From: Antarctobacter heliothermus | Lineage (GTDB): Bacteria > Pseudomonadota > Alphaproteobacteria > Rhodobacterales > Rhodobacteraceae | Length of the DNA stretch: 49,311 bases | Direction of reading: 5' to 3' | NCBI RefSeq assembly: GCF_900188425.1 | Contig: NZ_FZON01000039.1 | Location: 1 to 49,311 of the forward strand | In this document: in pieces, positions 1 through 9,391 of the stretch | How the letters are laid out: every line of letters begins with the position of its first letter | How positions within the stretch are numbered: position 1 is the first letter of the stretch | Program-made: the position numbers and the translations under genes | Notes under the pieces: generated by a model | What the model was told of the DNA's origin: nothing | The model's database searches: none | The model's input: the letters and a program-made list of their open reading frames with translations, nothing else

Positions 1-338
1 CGCCGCGCAAGAATGCCAAGCCGTGGAAGCCATCGACTGCAGGGGCTATCGCTCGGAACGAGGCGCTGCGCGCTTCGAAATACCTTGGCCGCGCCATCTG
101 GAGAAAATGGAGCGGATACCACCGACGAAGCCGCGCCGAGACGAAGATGCATTGCGTGAAGCTGCTGGGGCAGAGCCTCATGGCGCGCGACTTCGATCGT
201 CAGGTCGCCGAACTTCAGATCCGCGCCGCCGTGCTCAACGGCTACACCGCGCTCGGCATACCCGTCACAGAGCCTGTGGGATAATTGCGTCCGGGGAAAG
301 GGGAACTCCGGACGTTACCGACTTTGCGCAACAAAGCC
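1..338 (+). mobile_element. Right end of an IS5-type insertion sequence
   Basis: This is the 3' part of an insertion sequence. It holds the end of a transposase gene (stop at 282-284) and about 50 bases of non-coding sequence. It appears to finish at 322-338 with CTTTGCGCAACAAAGCC, whose complement starts GGCTTTGTTGCG, plausible as a terminal inverted repeat. The other end lies outside the window, so the repeat and any target duplication cannot be confirmed. The minus-strand glycosyltransferase frame runs into the element, which indicates insertion into that gene. Confidence 0.75.
3..284 (+). CDS. IS5-family transposase, C-terminal fragment
   Basis: The fragment is 93 codons, open at its 5' end because the window starts inside the gene. 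It carries the C-terminal part of a DDE transposase, the enzyme that cuts and rejoins the element's ends. The YREK signature of IS4/IS5-type transposases (Y-x2-R-x3-E-x6-K) can be read at fragment residues Y39, R42, E46 and K53; E46 would be the third catalytic acidic residue. The tail after it (MARDFDRQVAE followed by an Ala/Val-rich segment ending PVTEPVG) matches my memory of transposases common in Rhodobacterales. The first two catalytic Asp residues would lie upstream, outside the window, so activity of this copy cannot be judged. Confidence 0.85.
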   Translation, partial: PRKNAKPWKPSTAGAIARNEALRASKYLGRAIWRKWSGYHRRSRAETKMHCVKLLGQSLMARDFDRQVAELQIRAAVLNGYTALGIPVTEPVG

Positions 339-1318
339 ATGTTGCGGCAGTGATAGAACCATGCGTTGGGAGATTGGAACATCCGGCGCAGGGGCAGGCG
401 TTCCAATCCGTGGGCACGCCACTGAAAGCCGCGCAGCGGCCCGCCCGGAACAATGCACCATTTCGGCGGGCAGGTTTTGCGTGGAGCGTCGTGGTGGGTA
501 TGGCCCGCGTGAGCTGGCCAGCCATCGGTTTCGGGGGCGGGGTGGACCCAGCGACCGGGAAAGCTCACAAATCCGAACCTGCTGTTCACGGCCGCGTCGA
601 AAACTGTCCGCCCCGGCGTCATGACCAATTCGTCGACATCGCAGTTCAGCACGGCGCGCGCGCCGTGCAGGAACCGGAATTGCAGCGCGTTCAGCACGCC
701 GGTTTGCAGGAACAATTCGGCATTCAGAAAAGGCGGCAGCCCGCGCGGGCCATAGCGCAGCGGGGTGGACAATAGCACGATCTGGCGGAACCCGGCCCGC
801 TCCAACGCGGGGCGGATCTGGTCCGGGCCCCAGGTCGCTGATCCGTTGTCGACAAACAGCACCGCGTCCGCGCCGTGATGGGCAATGTGAAAGCGTCCCC
901 AATCCTCGATCCAGTCGGGGTGATTGTCCTTGGACAGGGTCATCAGGACGTTGCATCCGTCCAGCCGGGTGTCGCGGTCGTGGACCACTGTTGTCCCTTG
1001 CCAGTCGCCGATCCGGACCGCGACGTTTTCGGGGTGCGACGGGGCGGGCAGCCGGATCAGCGTATGCCGGCAATACTGCGCCAAACGAGGGCGCACCGCT
1101 GCGCCGTCCACCGTAAACCGTGCCGCCGCAACGGCACGCTTGAGGTTGTTCAGGCGCGGGCAGATCAGTATCACGGAGCCGTCTTGCCAGATCGCATCCA
1201 GCCAGAGCGTTGTTGCGTCGAAGCGGTCAAGATACCCCTCGGCCCGTTTGGCCGGTCGCACGCGCGGGGCGCGCATCAGGCCGCTGCCGTTCAGGCTGAG
1301 GGTGGCAAAATCGCTCAT
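242..1318 (-). CDS. Glycosyltransferase (GT2/GT92-like), C-terminus replaced by an IS element
   Basis: The predicted protein has 358 residues from an ATG at 1316-1318, but only about the first 326 are native; the last ~32 codons read into the IS5-type element (junction near 338-340). Features of a nucleotide-sugar glycosyltransferase are visible: FVDNGSATW in the middle, then NCDVDELV, which carries the DxD metal and sugar-nucleotide motif. No signal peptide or membrane segment is seen. The normal C-terminal region after FYHCRN is missing, so the gene is probably damaged. It is divergent from fadH. An in-frame extension upstream to 1477 exists, but the ATG at 1318 gives the more usual N-terminus. 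The substrate is unknown. Confidence 0.72.
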   Translation of the reverse strand: MSDFATLSLNGSGLMRAPRVRPAKRAEGYLDRFDATTLWLDAIWQDGSVILICPRLNNLKRAVAAARFTVDGAAVRPRLAQYCRHTLIRLPAPSHPENVAVRIGDWQGTTVVHDRDTRLDGCNVLMTLSKDNHPDWIEDWGRFHIAHHGADAVLFVDNGSATWGPDQIRPALERAGFRQIVLLSTPLRYGPRGLPPFLNAELFLQTGVLNALQFRFLHGARAVLNCDVDELVMTPGRTVFDAAVNSRFGFVSFPGRWVHPAPETDGWPAHAGHTHHDAPRKTCPPKWCIVPGGPLRGFQWRAHGLERLPLRRMFQSPNAWFYHCRNMALLRKVGNVRSSPFPGRNYPTGSVTGMPSAV

Positions 1319-1424
1319 CTTGGTGTCCCGTTGGTGTCCCGGACCATGCGGCAGAATCGCTAGACCACCAAAGCCTTGGCGTAAAGCGTCGATCCTCCGG
1401 GCCATGACGTGACGTAGATCGTGA

Positions 1425-3500
<2,076 letters not shown>

Positions 3501-3503
3501 CCT

Positions 3504-3532
3504 TTTCCGGCCAGTGCACCGCTGGCCGGAAA
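3504..3532 (+). terminator. Hairpin after fadH, possible terminator
   Basis: An 11-bp perfect stem (TTTCCGGCCAG / CTGGCCGGAAA) with a 7-base loop begins 3 bases after the fadH stop. No T-tract follows, so it may act as an mRNA 3'-end stabiliser rather than a strict intrinsic terminator. Confidence 0.5.
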
Positions 3533-3605
3533 CCCTGACCTGAATGGAACAGGCCGCCGGCCGGGGCGTTGCAGTCTCAGACACAGCAACGAAAGGAGGC
3601 TTTCC

Positions 3606-4166
3606 ATGCCAAATATCGGCAATTCGAAAATCCTCGTGATCACGACTCATGGCTTTGAGCAATCCGAGCTGGAATTCCCGCGCGATCAGTTGCGCGCCAA
3701 GGGGGCAGAGGTCCATGTGGCGACGTTGGACGGCGCACCCGCAAAGGGCTGGGAAGGCAGCGATTGGGGCCGTGAGGCCGAGGCTGATCTAAAGATCGCC
3801 GACGCCGACCCCACCCAGTATGACGCGCTGGTCATCCCCGGCGGCCAGATCAACCCTGATTTGCTACGGGTAGAGGCGCCGGTCATCGCGTTGGTGCGGA
3901 GCTTTGCCAAGCAGGGCAAGGTGATCGCAGCGGTCTGCCACGCACCTTGGGTGCTGATCGAGGCGGATATTGTCGCGGGTCGCGAGATGACCGCCTATCC
4001 GTCGATCCGAACCGACCTCAAGAACGCAGGCGCGCGGGTGATGGATGAACCTGTGATCGCCGACAGCGGCATCGTCACCAGCCGCAACCCCGATGACCTC
4101 AAGGATTTCGTGGCCAAGATCGTCGAAGAGGTCGAAGAAGGGCGCCACAACCAGAAAGCGGCCTGA
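3606..4166 (+). CDS. DJ-1/PfpI family protein (type 1 glutamine amidotransferase fold)
   Basis: The protein has 186 residues and belongs to the DJ-1/PfpI superfamily, which includes glyoxalase III/deglycase-type stress proteins and the misnamed intracellular proteases. The nucleophile-elbow cysteine is C111 in AAVCHAPW, followed by the usual H112. The N-terminus (KILVITTHGFEQSEL) has the conserved Glu of the family. Full length for the PfpI/YhbO subgroup. A strong AAAGGAGG ribosome site precedes the ATG. It stands alone between fadH and a decayed region. Cytoplasmic, with no signal peptide. The precise substrate (methylglyoxal, glycated amines or none) cannot be told from sequence. Confidence 0.85.
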   Translation: MPNIGNSKILVITTHGFEQSELEFPRDQLRAKGAEVHVATLDGAPAKGWEGSDWGREAEADLKIADADPTQYDALVIPGGQINPDLLRVEAPVIALVRSFAKQGKVIAAVCHAPWVLIEADIVAGREMTAYPSIRTDLKNAGARVMDEPVIADSGIVTSRNPDDLKDFVAKIVEEVEEGRHNQKAA

Positions 4167-4241
4167 ACAATCCGGCCTTCCGAAAAAAGAAGGGGTGTGC
4201 CGTGTTATCGGCGCGCCCCGCTTTTTCAGGCCTGTCGCGTG

Positions 4242-4461
4242 TTCGGTAGCGTTGATCGTGACGTGATCTGAGACCAACGGCCTCGCATTCGCGAGGTGGT
4301 TCATGTCGCCAAGCATCAATTGTAGCCAGAAATCGCCGGGTTCGAACCTCAGAACAACCGCCGTCTGGCCTCCTCTGAAAATGAAAACGGCCAGCTTTCG
4401 GCGGGATGCCGAATTCCACAATGTCGGCGTCCTCGTCGCCTTCACCGAAGCGGCGCGCCAT
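4242..4461 (-). pseudogene. Decayed second copy of the DUF4399 gene
   Basis: This lies in the 446-base gap between the PfpI-type gene and the cytochrome gene. On the minus strand it clearly matches the C-terminal half of the intact DUF4399 gene at 5497-5940. FGEGDEDADIVEFGIP sits in one frame and GGQTAVVLRF, LMLGDMNHLANARPLVSDHV in another, matching FGEGAEDAEFADYGIP, GGQTEVMLGL and LVLGDMNHLPHEPSVVSDYI. Both copies share near-identical DNA such as AGGTGGTTCATGTCGCC. At least one frameshift separates the two parts, the stop codon at the matching position is gone, and the 5' half including any signal peptide is not recognisable. It cannot encode a normal product. The rest of the gap shows only a promoter-like site. 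Confidence 0.8.
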
Positions 4462-4525
4462 GGATCAGGGCACGCCGCCGACTTGACGGGTCACCACGGC
4501 AAGGGCCGATTTTTTAGGCTGACGG

Positions 4526-4531
4526 TATAAT
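4526..4531 (+). promoter_or_regulatory. Candidate -10 box for the cytochrome gene
   Basis: A perfect TATAAT stands 81 bases before the cytochrome start codon in an AT-richer patch than its surroundings. No convincing -35 box lies 16-18 bases upstream, so the assignment is tentative. Confidence 0.4.
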
Positions 4532-4612
4532 ATGCTGCTAATTCGATATTTCATGCTAGTGTGCCTTTGGAAACGCGCAAAAAACTTGAAAACTCCGTGG
4601 GGGGGAGAAATT

Positions 4613-5413
4613 ATGCGTGTTTTCTATTCATTGAAATCCTGTGTCTTGTGTGTGGGGCTGGTTGCCGGGTTGTCCGTCCCGGCGGTCGCGGATGGCGACG
4701 ACCATGATTACGACCATGACGACATGGCGGCGGTGTTCATTCATGGCGCACCCAGCCACCCGTCCGATGCCTGGGTGCTGGCCGCCGGGGGCCGTATCTA
4801 TGACAACTGGATGGAGGCATTGGACCGTGACGCGCCGGAGGGAACCCATCCTGCCTATCCGGCTGGTGGCAAACAATCGGGCGAGACGACCTGGCGTTGC
4901 AAGGAGTGCCATGGCTGGGACTACCTAGGGGTCGAGGGCATCTATCGGGAAGGCAGCCACCATACTGGTATCATGGGAATCCGGGGGGCGTCGGGTGGCG
5001 ATGAGGCCGGGATCGCTGCGGCGCTGCGTGCCGAGCCGCATGGCTATACGCCTCAGATGATCTCTGATGACGAACTTGCCCGGGTTGCGGCCTTTGTCGC
5101 CCGGGGGCAGGTCGACTTGAGCGCGTATATCAACCTGGAGACGCGCACCGTCATACCGGGCGATATCGACCGGGGGCGCGCCGTTTTTCAGACCACCTGC
5201 GCGGCTTGCCATGGCTTTGACGGTCGCAATCTGGACTGGGGGGATGCCGATAGCCCGGCCTATGTCGGTACAGAGGCTGTCGCGGCCCCGGACGAGGTGA
5301 TGAACAAGATCCTCAACGCCCATCCCGGGGTCGAGATGATCAATTTGCGGGCCTTTGGGGCAGATTTCGCCGGTGACGTGCTGACTTATATCTCGACTCT
5401 TCCGCAGGATTAA
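4613..5413 (+). CDS. Secreted dihaem c-type cytochrome
   Basis: The 266-residue protein has a signal peptide (about residues 1-26, ending VPAVA) and two haem-attachment motifs: CKECH at 96-100 and CAACH at 196-200. Just after the signal cleavage region lies an acidic His/Asp-rich stretch (DGDDHDYDHDD) that could bind metal. It would act in the periplasm as an electron carrier or the electron-accepting subunit of a dehydrogenase; no partner enzyme is adjacent. The ATG at 4613 is chosen because it starts a canonical signal peptide and follows GGGGGGAGA; an upstream in-frame ATG at 4532 would add a poor leader. It is flanked by an intact and a decayed DUF4399 gene, both on the opposite strand. 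Confidence 0.85.
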   Translation: MRVFYSLKSCVLCVGLVAGLSVPAVADGDDHDYDHDDMAAVFIHGAPSHPSDAWVLAAGGRIYDNWMEALDRDAPEGTHPAYPAGGKQSGETTWRCKECHGWDYLGVEGIYREGSHHTGIMGIRGASGGDEAGIAAALRAEPHGYTPQMISDDELARVAAFVARGQVDLSAYINLETRTVIPGDIDRGRAVFQTTCAACHGFDGRNLDWGDADSPAYVGTEAVAAPDEVMNKILNAHPGVEMINLRAFGADFAGDVLTYISTLPQD

Positions 5414-5442
5414 GTCGCCATTACGCCCGCAAGATCTGGCGC

Positions 5443-5477
5443 GGCGCCCCGGCCAATGGCCGGGGCGCCCGTCTTTT
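5443..5477 (+). terminator. Intrinsic terminator of the cytochrome gene
   Basis: A GC-rich stem of about 12 bp (GGCGCCCCGGCC / GGCCGGGGCGCC) with a 3-base loop AAT is followed by CGTCTTTT. It starts 30 bases past the cytochrome stop and lies between two convergent genes, so it may serve both strands. Confidence 0.75.
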
Positions 5478-5496
5478 GACAGGGTCGATTGGCGCT

Positions 5497-5940
5497 CTAT
5501 TCCGACACGGTGATCGTGATGTAATCTGATACCACCGACGGTTCATGCGGCAGGTGGTTCATGTCGCCCAGCACCAGTTGCAAGGTATGCGTGCCCGGGT
5601 CGAGGCCCAGCATGACCTCGGTCTGACCGCCGCCGAAATGCCGGTGGTTGTCGTCACCCGGAATGCCGTAGTCCGCGAATTCCGCATCCTCGGCACCTTC
5701 GCCAAAAGGCGGGCGGTCGATGAAGATATGGTGATGACCGGTGAATTCCTTCTCGGTGCCAGCCGGAGCGACGCCCATGCCCGACAGCCCAAACTGGATC
5801 GCAACGGGGCTTGCCACGGTATCCCCGTCGGCGATGTTGATGAAATAGACAGAGGCACCGTCCGGGGAGGGTGTGGATTCTGCCAAAACGGCAAGGGGCG
5901 CAAGGACAAGCGCTGTGGCGTAGGCGATGGTTCTGAACAT
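5497..5940 (-). CDS. DUF4399 domain protein, exported
   Basis: The protein has 147 residues with an N-terminal signal peptide (about 1-20, ending VLAES). The mature part is a small beta-rich domain of the DUF4399 family: VYFINIADGDTV near the start, a histidine cluster (TGHHHIFID), NHRHFGGGQTEV, and a C-terminal LGDMNHLPHEP. Members are often periplasmic, sometimes fused to or near redox proteins; the conserved His residues suggest metal binding, but no function is established. It converges on the dihaem cytochrome gene and is divergent from the LysR gene. A decayed paralogue lies 1 kb away on the far side of the cytochrome. Confidence 0.82.
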   Translation of the reverse strand: MFRTIAYATALVLAPLAVLAESTPSPDGASVYFINIADGDTVASPVAIQFGLSGMGVAPAGTEKEFTGHHHIFIDRPPFGEGAEDAEFADYGIPGDDNHRHFGGGQTEVMLGLDPGTHTLQLVLGDMNHLPHEPSVVSDYITITVSE

Positions 5941-6148
5941 GGTTCTGGGTCTCCCTGAAAATAAGGTCTTGAGCAGCAGAAATCACATCACAGCTTACAC
6001 GGTCGCGGCCTTTCGGTCAGGTGTTTTCCGTTTCTTCCTCGCCGACAGAGAACAGCAATACCCCTCAATTGTCTCCTCTGCGCCCCAATCGCGCCCCAGT
6101 TCAAAAGCATAGGTGTTGGAGGAAATGTAGTGTTGAACGGAGACCTGG

Positions 6149-7054
6149 ATGGATCGTCTGACCGAAATGGAGGCCTTTGCCACGGTCGTGGACCAGGGCG
6201 GTTTTACCGACGCCGCCAAGAAGATGGGGATTTCAAAATCCGCTGTCTCCAAACATGTCTCAAGCCTTGAGGCGCGGCTGGGCGCGCGGTTGCTGAACCG
6301 TACAACGCGCCGTGTGTCGCCGACAGAAATCGGGCTGGCCTATTACGACCGCGCCCGCCGGGTTTTGAACGATGCGGGTGAGGCGGATGCGCTTGTGACC
6401 TCGATGCAATCGGCCCCCTCTGGACTGTTGCGGATCAGCGTGGCCACGGATTTTGGCGTGAACCACCTCAGCCCGGTGCTGGGCGAGTTTCTGGCCGAAT
6501 TTCCGGACATCACCGTGAACATGGTGTTGAACAACCGCTACGTCGAACTGATCTCTGAAGGGTTCGACATGGCGGTGCGGATCGGAGAGCTGGAGGACAG
6601 CACACTGCGCGCGCGCAAGCTGACCGAAACCACCAAGCGGATGATCGCGTCGCCGTCCTACTTTCAGAAATTCGGACGCCCTCAGCGCATTGACGATCTG
6701 AACGAACACAAGCTGCTGCATTATTCCAACCAATCCTCTGGCAACGTGTGGAAACTGACCGCGCCGTCGGGCGAAAAGCGGCAGGTGCGCACGGCGGGGT
6801 GGCTGACGGTGAACGACGGCCAGTCGCTGCTGAATGCCTGCATCGCAGGTCTTGGCATCGCTTATCTGCCCTCATACCTCTACAATGAGGCGATGGAGGC
6901 CGGGTTGGTCGAGGATGCGATCCCCGACCTGCCGATCGAAACGCAGGGCATCTACGCGGTCTATCCGCCGGGCCGGTTCACCCAGCCCAAGGTCCGCGCC
7001 TTCATTGATTTTCTGGTCCATGCCTTTGCCGAAAAAGGCCCGCAGATCTGGTGA
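6149..7054 (+). CDS. LysR-type transcriptional regulator
   Basis: This 301-residue regulator has a winged helix-turn-helix at about residues 5-62 (FTDAAKKMGISKSAVSKHVSSLE) and a LysR substrate-binding domain from about 90 to the end. It belongs to the CrgA/DmlR-like subgroup, recognised by the N-terminus MDRLTEMEAFATVVDQGGF. It would bind DNA as a tetramer and answer to a small molecule. A 208-base divergent intergenic region separates it from the DUF4399 gene, making that gene or lysR itself the natural target. I could not identify a clear T-N11-A operator. The start at 6149 follows a weak GGAG. Confidence 0.9.
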   Translation: MDRLTEMEAFATVVDQGGFTDAAKKMGISKSAVSKHVSSLEARLGARLLNRTTRRVSPTEIGLAYYDRARRVLNDAGEADALVTSMQSAPSGLLRISVATDFGVNHLSPVLGEFLAEFPDITVNMVLNNRYVELISEGFDMAVRIGELEDSTLRARKLTETTKRMIASPSYFQKFGRPQRIDDLNEHKLLHYSNQSSGNVWKLTAPSGEKRQVRTAGWLTVNDGQSLLNACIAGLGIAYLPSYLYNEAMEAGLVEDAIPDLPIETQGIYAVYPPGRFTQPKVRAFIDFLVHAFAEKGPQIW

Positions 7055-7074
7055 TCCGGCTGACATAGCCTGTC

Positions 7075-8028
7075 TTATTCCGTCGAGATCAAGACTGCCT
7101 CGACACGGCGGTTTGCCTCGCGCCCTTCGGGCGTGAGGTTTGACGCCACCGGGGCAAGGTATCCTGCCCCCTGCGCGCCAATCTGGCGTGCTGGTGTGTC
7201 GTGCCGCTCTCGTAGATAGGTCACGGCTGCCTGCGCGCGGCGCAAGGACACGCCGCGGTTGGCCTCCAGCGATCCGGTTGCATCCGTGTGACCCACGAAC
7301 AGAATGGTCCGTGAGGGGTTCTGCGCAAGATAGGCCGCGATGGCATCCAGCGACGCAAAACGCCCGTCGCCCAAGGCCGTCGATCCGGTCCGGAACACGA
7401 GATCGTCCAGAATTACATGGCCGCGAGTGTCCAACTGTTCACTGACACCCTGCACTTCGGCCGTCGGAGCCACCGACGCGGGTTTGGCGCTAGGCCGGAT
7501 GCTTGCGACGCTGCCGCCCGCGCGGATAATCTGAACATAGCCAGACCGCGCGTCGCGGCTTGTCAGGATCGAGACCGCTCCCTGATCGTCAGATATCGCA
7601 GAGACGAAATGGAAATCGGTCAGATCGACGAACATCTCCGGTGCCGGCAGGACCAGAGTGGCAAAGCGGAAATCAAACCCGCCGCAGGCCCGCGCCCGGC
7701 AATCCAGCAGGATGTCAAAACCGTCAGCTACCAATGCGTCGCGCATGGGTTTGGCCAGTTGGAACGGCGTGTCGGCATTGCCCGGAATATGCCAGGCGGC
7801 GACCTCGACCCGCCCTTCGACGCGTTCAACCGGCAGGGTGCCGTTCTGCCACGGGCCGACTGGCATGGCGTAGGCGCCGGGCGATTGCAAAGTGCCAAAG
7901 CTTTGCTGGGCCCCGGGTGGCAGCGACAGCTCCGCCGCACAGGCCCCCCCCGCAGCCAGCGCCAGAGATAGCGCCAGACACAGCGTCAGACCAAGCGCCT
8001 CAGCGCGCTTGCGCGTGGTACTCGTCAT
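7075..8028 (-). CDS. OmpA-family outer-membrane/peptidoglycan-binding protein
   Basis: The protein has 317 residues. A signal peptide covers about residues 1-31 (LCLALSLALAAGGACAAE). The middle is a Rhodobacterales-type region without a recognised domain. The C-terminal ~110 residues form an OmpA_C domain that binds the diaminopimelate of peptidoglycan: ILFVGHTDATGS, an Arg-rich helix (RGVSLRRAQAAVTYL) and GREANRRVEAVL. It likely tethers the outer membrane to the wall. The start overlaps the end of the peroxidase-like gene by 29 bases, so the two, plus the GNAT gene, probably form one transcript. It converges on the LysR gene with only 20 bases between. Confidence 0.87.
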   Translation of the reverse strand: MTSTTRKRAEALGLTLCLALSLALAAGGACAAELSLPPGAQQSFGTLQSPGAYAMPVGPWQNGTLPVERVEGRVEVAAWHIPGNADTPFQLAKPMRDALVADGFDILLDCRARACGGFDFRFATLVLPAPEMFVDLTDFHFVSAISDDQGAVSILTSRDARSGYVQIIRAGGSVASIRPSAKPASVAPTAEVQGVSEQLDTRGHVILDDLVFRTGSTALGDGRFASLDAIAAYLAQNPSRTILFVGHTDATGSLEANRGVSLRRAQAAVTYLRERHDTPARQIGAQGAGYLAPVASNLTPEGREANRRVEAVLISTE

Positions 8029-8569
8029 TCGGACGCATGTCTGTGGCGCTCGCGACGCGGTTCGTCATGTTGAAAAATCCGGTGACGTTGGCGATGTCCC
8101 AGATGTCGCGCTCCGAGAACCCTGCGTCGCGCAGCGCCTCGCGGTCGAACTCGGCAACCTCGGAAGAGGCCACGGTCATCTTCTCGGCGAATTTCAGCAT
8201 CGCGCGGTGCCGGTGGCTCAGGTCCGCGACGCGCCAGTTCATCACCAGCATCTCCCCCAGCTTGGGGTCGCCCGACAATTCGCGCACCGCCGCGCCATGC
8301 GCGGTCAGGCAGTAAAAGCAGCGGTTCACGGCGGACACCACCACGGCGATCATCTCGCGCTCCAACTTGGACAGGCCGCTGTCGGCCAGCATCAGCTCAT
8401 TGTACATCGCGGTAAAGCTGTCCAGCTTGGCGATGTCAAAGGCGTAGGCCTTGAGCACGTTGGGCACCATGCCCAGCTTGTCCTGACAGATGTCGAAGTA
8501 TTTCTGCGTGGCGTCCGGCAGCGGATCTGCCATGGGCAGGTTCAGCGCGGTGGGAAGGGCGTCGGTCAC
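8000..8569 (-). CDS. Peroxidase-related enzyme (AhpD/carboxymuconolactone decarboxylase fold)
   Basis: The 189-residue protein is of the uncharacterised peroxidase-related branch of the AhpD-like superfamily. The redox pair is visible as C84-F-Y-C87 with H91 (RCFYCLTAHG), the proton-relay layout of alkylhydroperoxidase D. It would reduce peroxides or other electrophiles using a thiol donor. I chose the GTG at 8567-8569, which overlaps the stop of the upstream GNAT gene as GTGA and gives the N-terminus MTDALPTALNLPMADPLP that I recall for this family. Translational coupling with both neighbours is likely. Confidence 0.85.
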   Translation of the reverse strand: MTDALPTALNLPMADPLPDATQKYFDICQDKLGMVPNVLKAYAFDIAKLDSFTAMYNELMLADSGLSKLEREMIAVVVSAVNRCFYCLTAHGAAVRELSGDPKLGEMLVMNWRVADLSHRHRAMLKFAEKMTVASSEVAEFDREALRDAGFSERDIWDIANVTGFFNMTNRVASATDMRPNDEYHAQAR

Positions 8570-9303
8570 AAGTCCTCGCTTTCGGCGTTGAGAATCCGGT
8601 AATGGTAATGCCCGGCCACCTCCATCTTCAAGGTGGCATAAAGCGCGTTGGCCCCGGTATTTTCCCGGGTGGCGGCAACGGCGATGCGTGATGCGCCCTG
8701 ATCGGCCGCCCACAGCGCGGCACAGCGCATCATCCAGCCGCCCAGCCCCTTTTGCCGATGGTCGTGCGCGATTTCCAGCGCGTGGACCATGGCGGTTTCG
8801 CCATGGACTGCACAGAAGCCGGCGCCTGCGGGCTTGTCCGAGACCCGACCCAGGATGCCGGTCTTGGGCGGCGCGGCCCGGTCCATGATCCGCTGGCGCG
8901 CGGCTCCGATGCCGCCTGCCTCCCAGATCTCGCGCATGATGGCCAGGGGTTCCCAGATGGCAAAGGCCGTGACGCGCGGCAGTCTCAGGTCGGTCAGCCG
9001 GTCAATCGGCGCAACCCACAGCTGTACCGGGTCGATGAGGGCATAGCCACGTTCCGACAGCGCAGCATCCAGGGCTTCTTCGCCGGGGCGGATCATGAAC
9101 AGCGGAACCTGTCCCATCATTTTCATGGACTTTTCTGCCGCGGCGAGATCGTCTTCACGCCAGTCTCCGCGCGCAGTGGCTGCAGAGACACGTTTGCCAC
9201 CGCCGCGCCCCTCGCGCAGCACCCACGGACCGGCGGCCACCCTGGCCGCCGCAGGCCAGGTGGCGTCGAGCGCGTCGAAGAACGGGTTTAGGTCATCGGA
9301 CAT
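8566..9303 (-). CDS. GNAT family N-acetyltransferase
   Basis: The 245-residue protein has a GNAT domain in its C-terminal half. The acetyl-CoA loop reads HDHRQKGLGGWMM (Q/R-x-x-G-x-G/A type), preceded by the strand MVHALEIA and followed by ENTGANALYATLKM, the usual end of motif B. The N-terminal half is divergent, as in several alphaproteobacterial members. The acceptor substrate is unknown. It is the first gene of a three-gene minus-strand transcript with the peroxidase-like and OmpA genes. The ATG at 9303 (MSDDLNPFFDAL) is preferred to one 12 bases upstream; neither has a strong ribosome site. Confidence 0.82.
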   Translation of the reverse strand: MSDDLNPFFDALDATWPAAARVAAGPWVLREGRGGGKRVSAATARGDWREDDLAAAEKSMKMMGQVPLFMIRPGEEALDAALSERGYALIDPVQLWVAPIDRLTDLRLPRVTAFAIWEPLAIMREIWEAGGIGAARQRIMDRAAPPKTGILGRVSDKPAGAGFCAVHGETAMVHALEIAHDHRQKGLGGWMMRCAALWAADQGASRIAVAATRENTGANALYATLKMEVAGHYHYRILNAESEDL

Positions 9304-9391
9304 GACAGCGGCCAAAGGTTGAAACAGGGTCTGTCACGTTATGGCCGCTGCCGCCGGGGCTGTCCATGCGGCCCGCGTGCCGCACGGCGGC

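Noticed and set aside
315-1073. Minus-strand frame of 252 codons rich in Arg/Pro inside the glycosyltransferase
   Set aside because: It is a frame-shifted shadow with no motif; the overlapping frame carries the DxD glycosyltransferase features.
4335-4360. GGTTCGAACC resembling a tRNA T-arm near 4340
   Set aside because: No acceptor stem, D-arm or anticodon arm can be built around it, and the bases are explained by the DUF4399 remnant (RFEPGDF on the minus strand).
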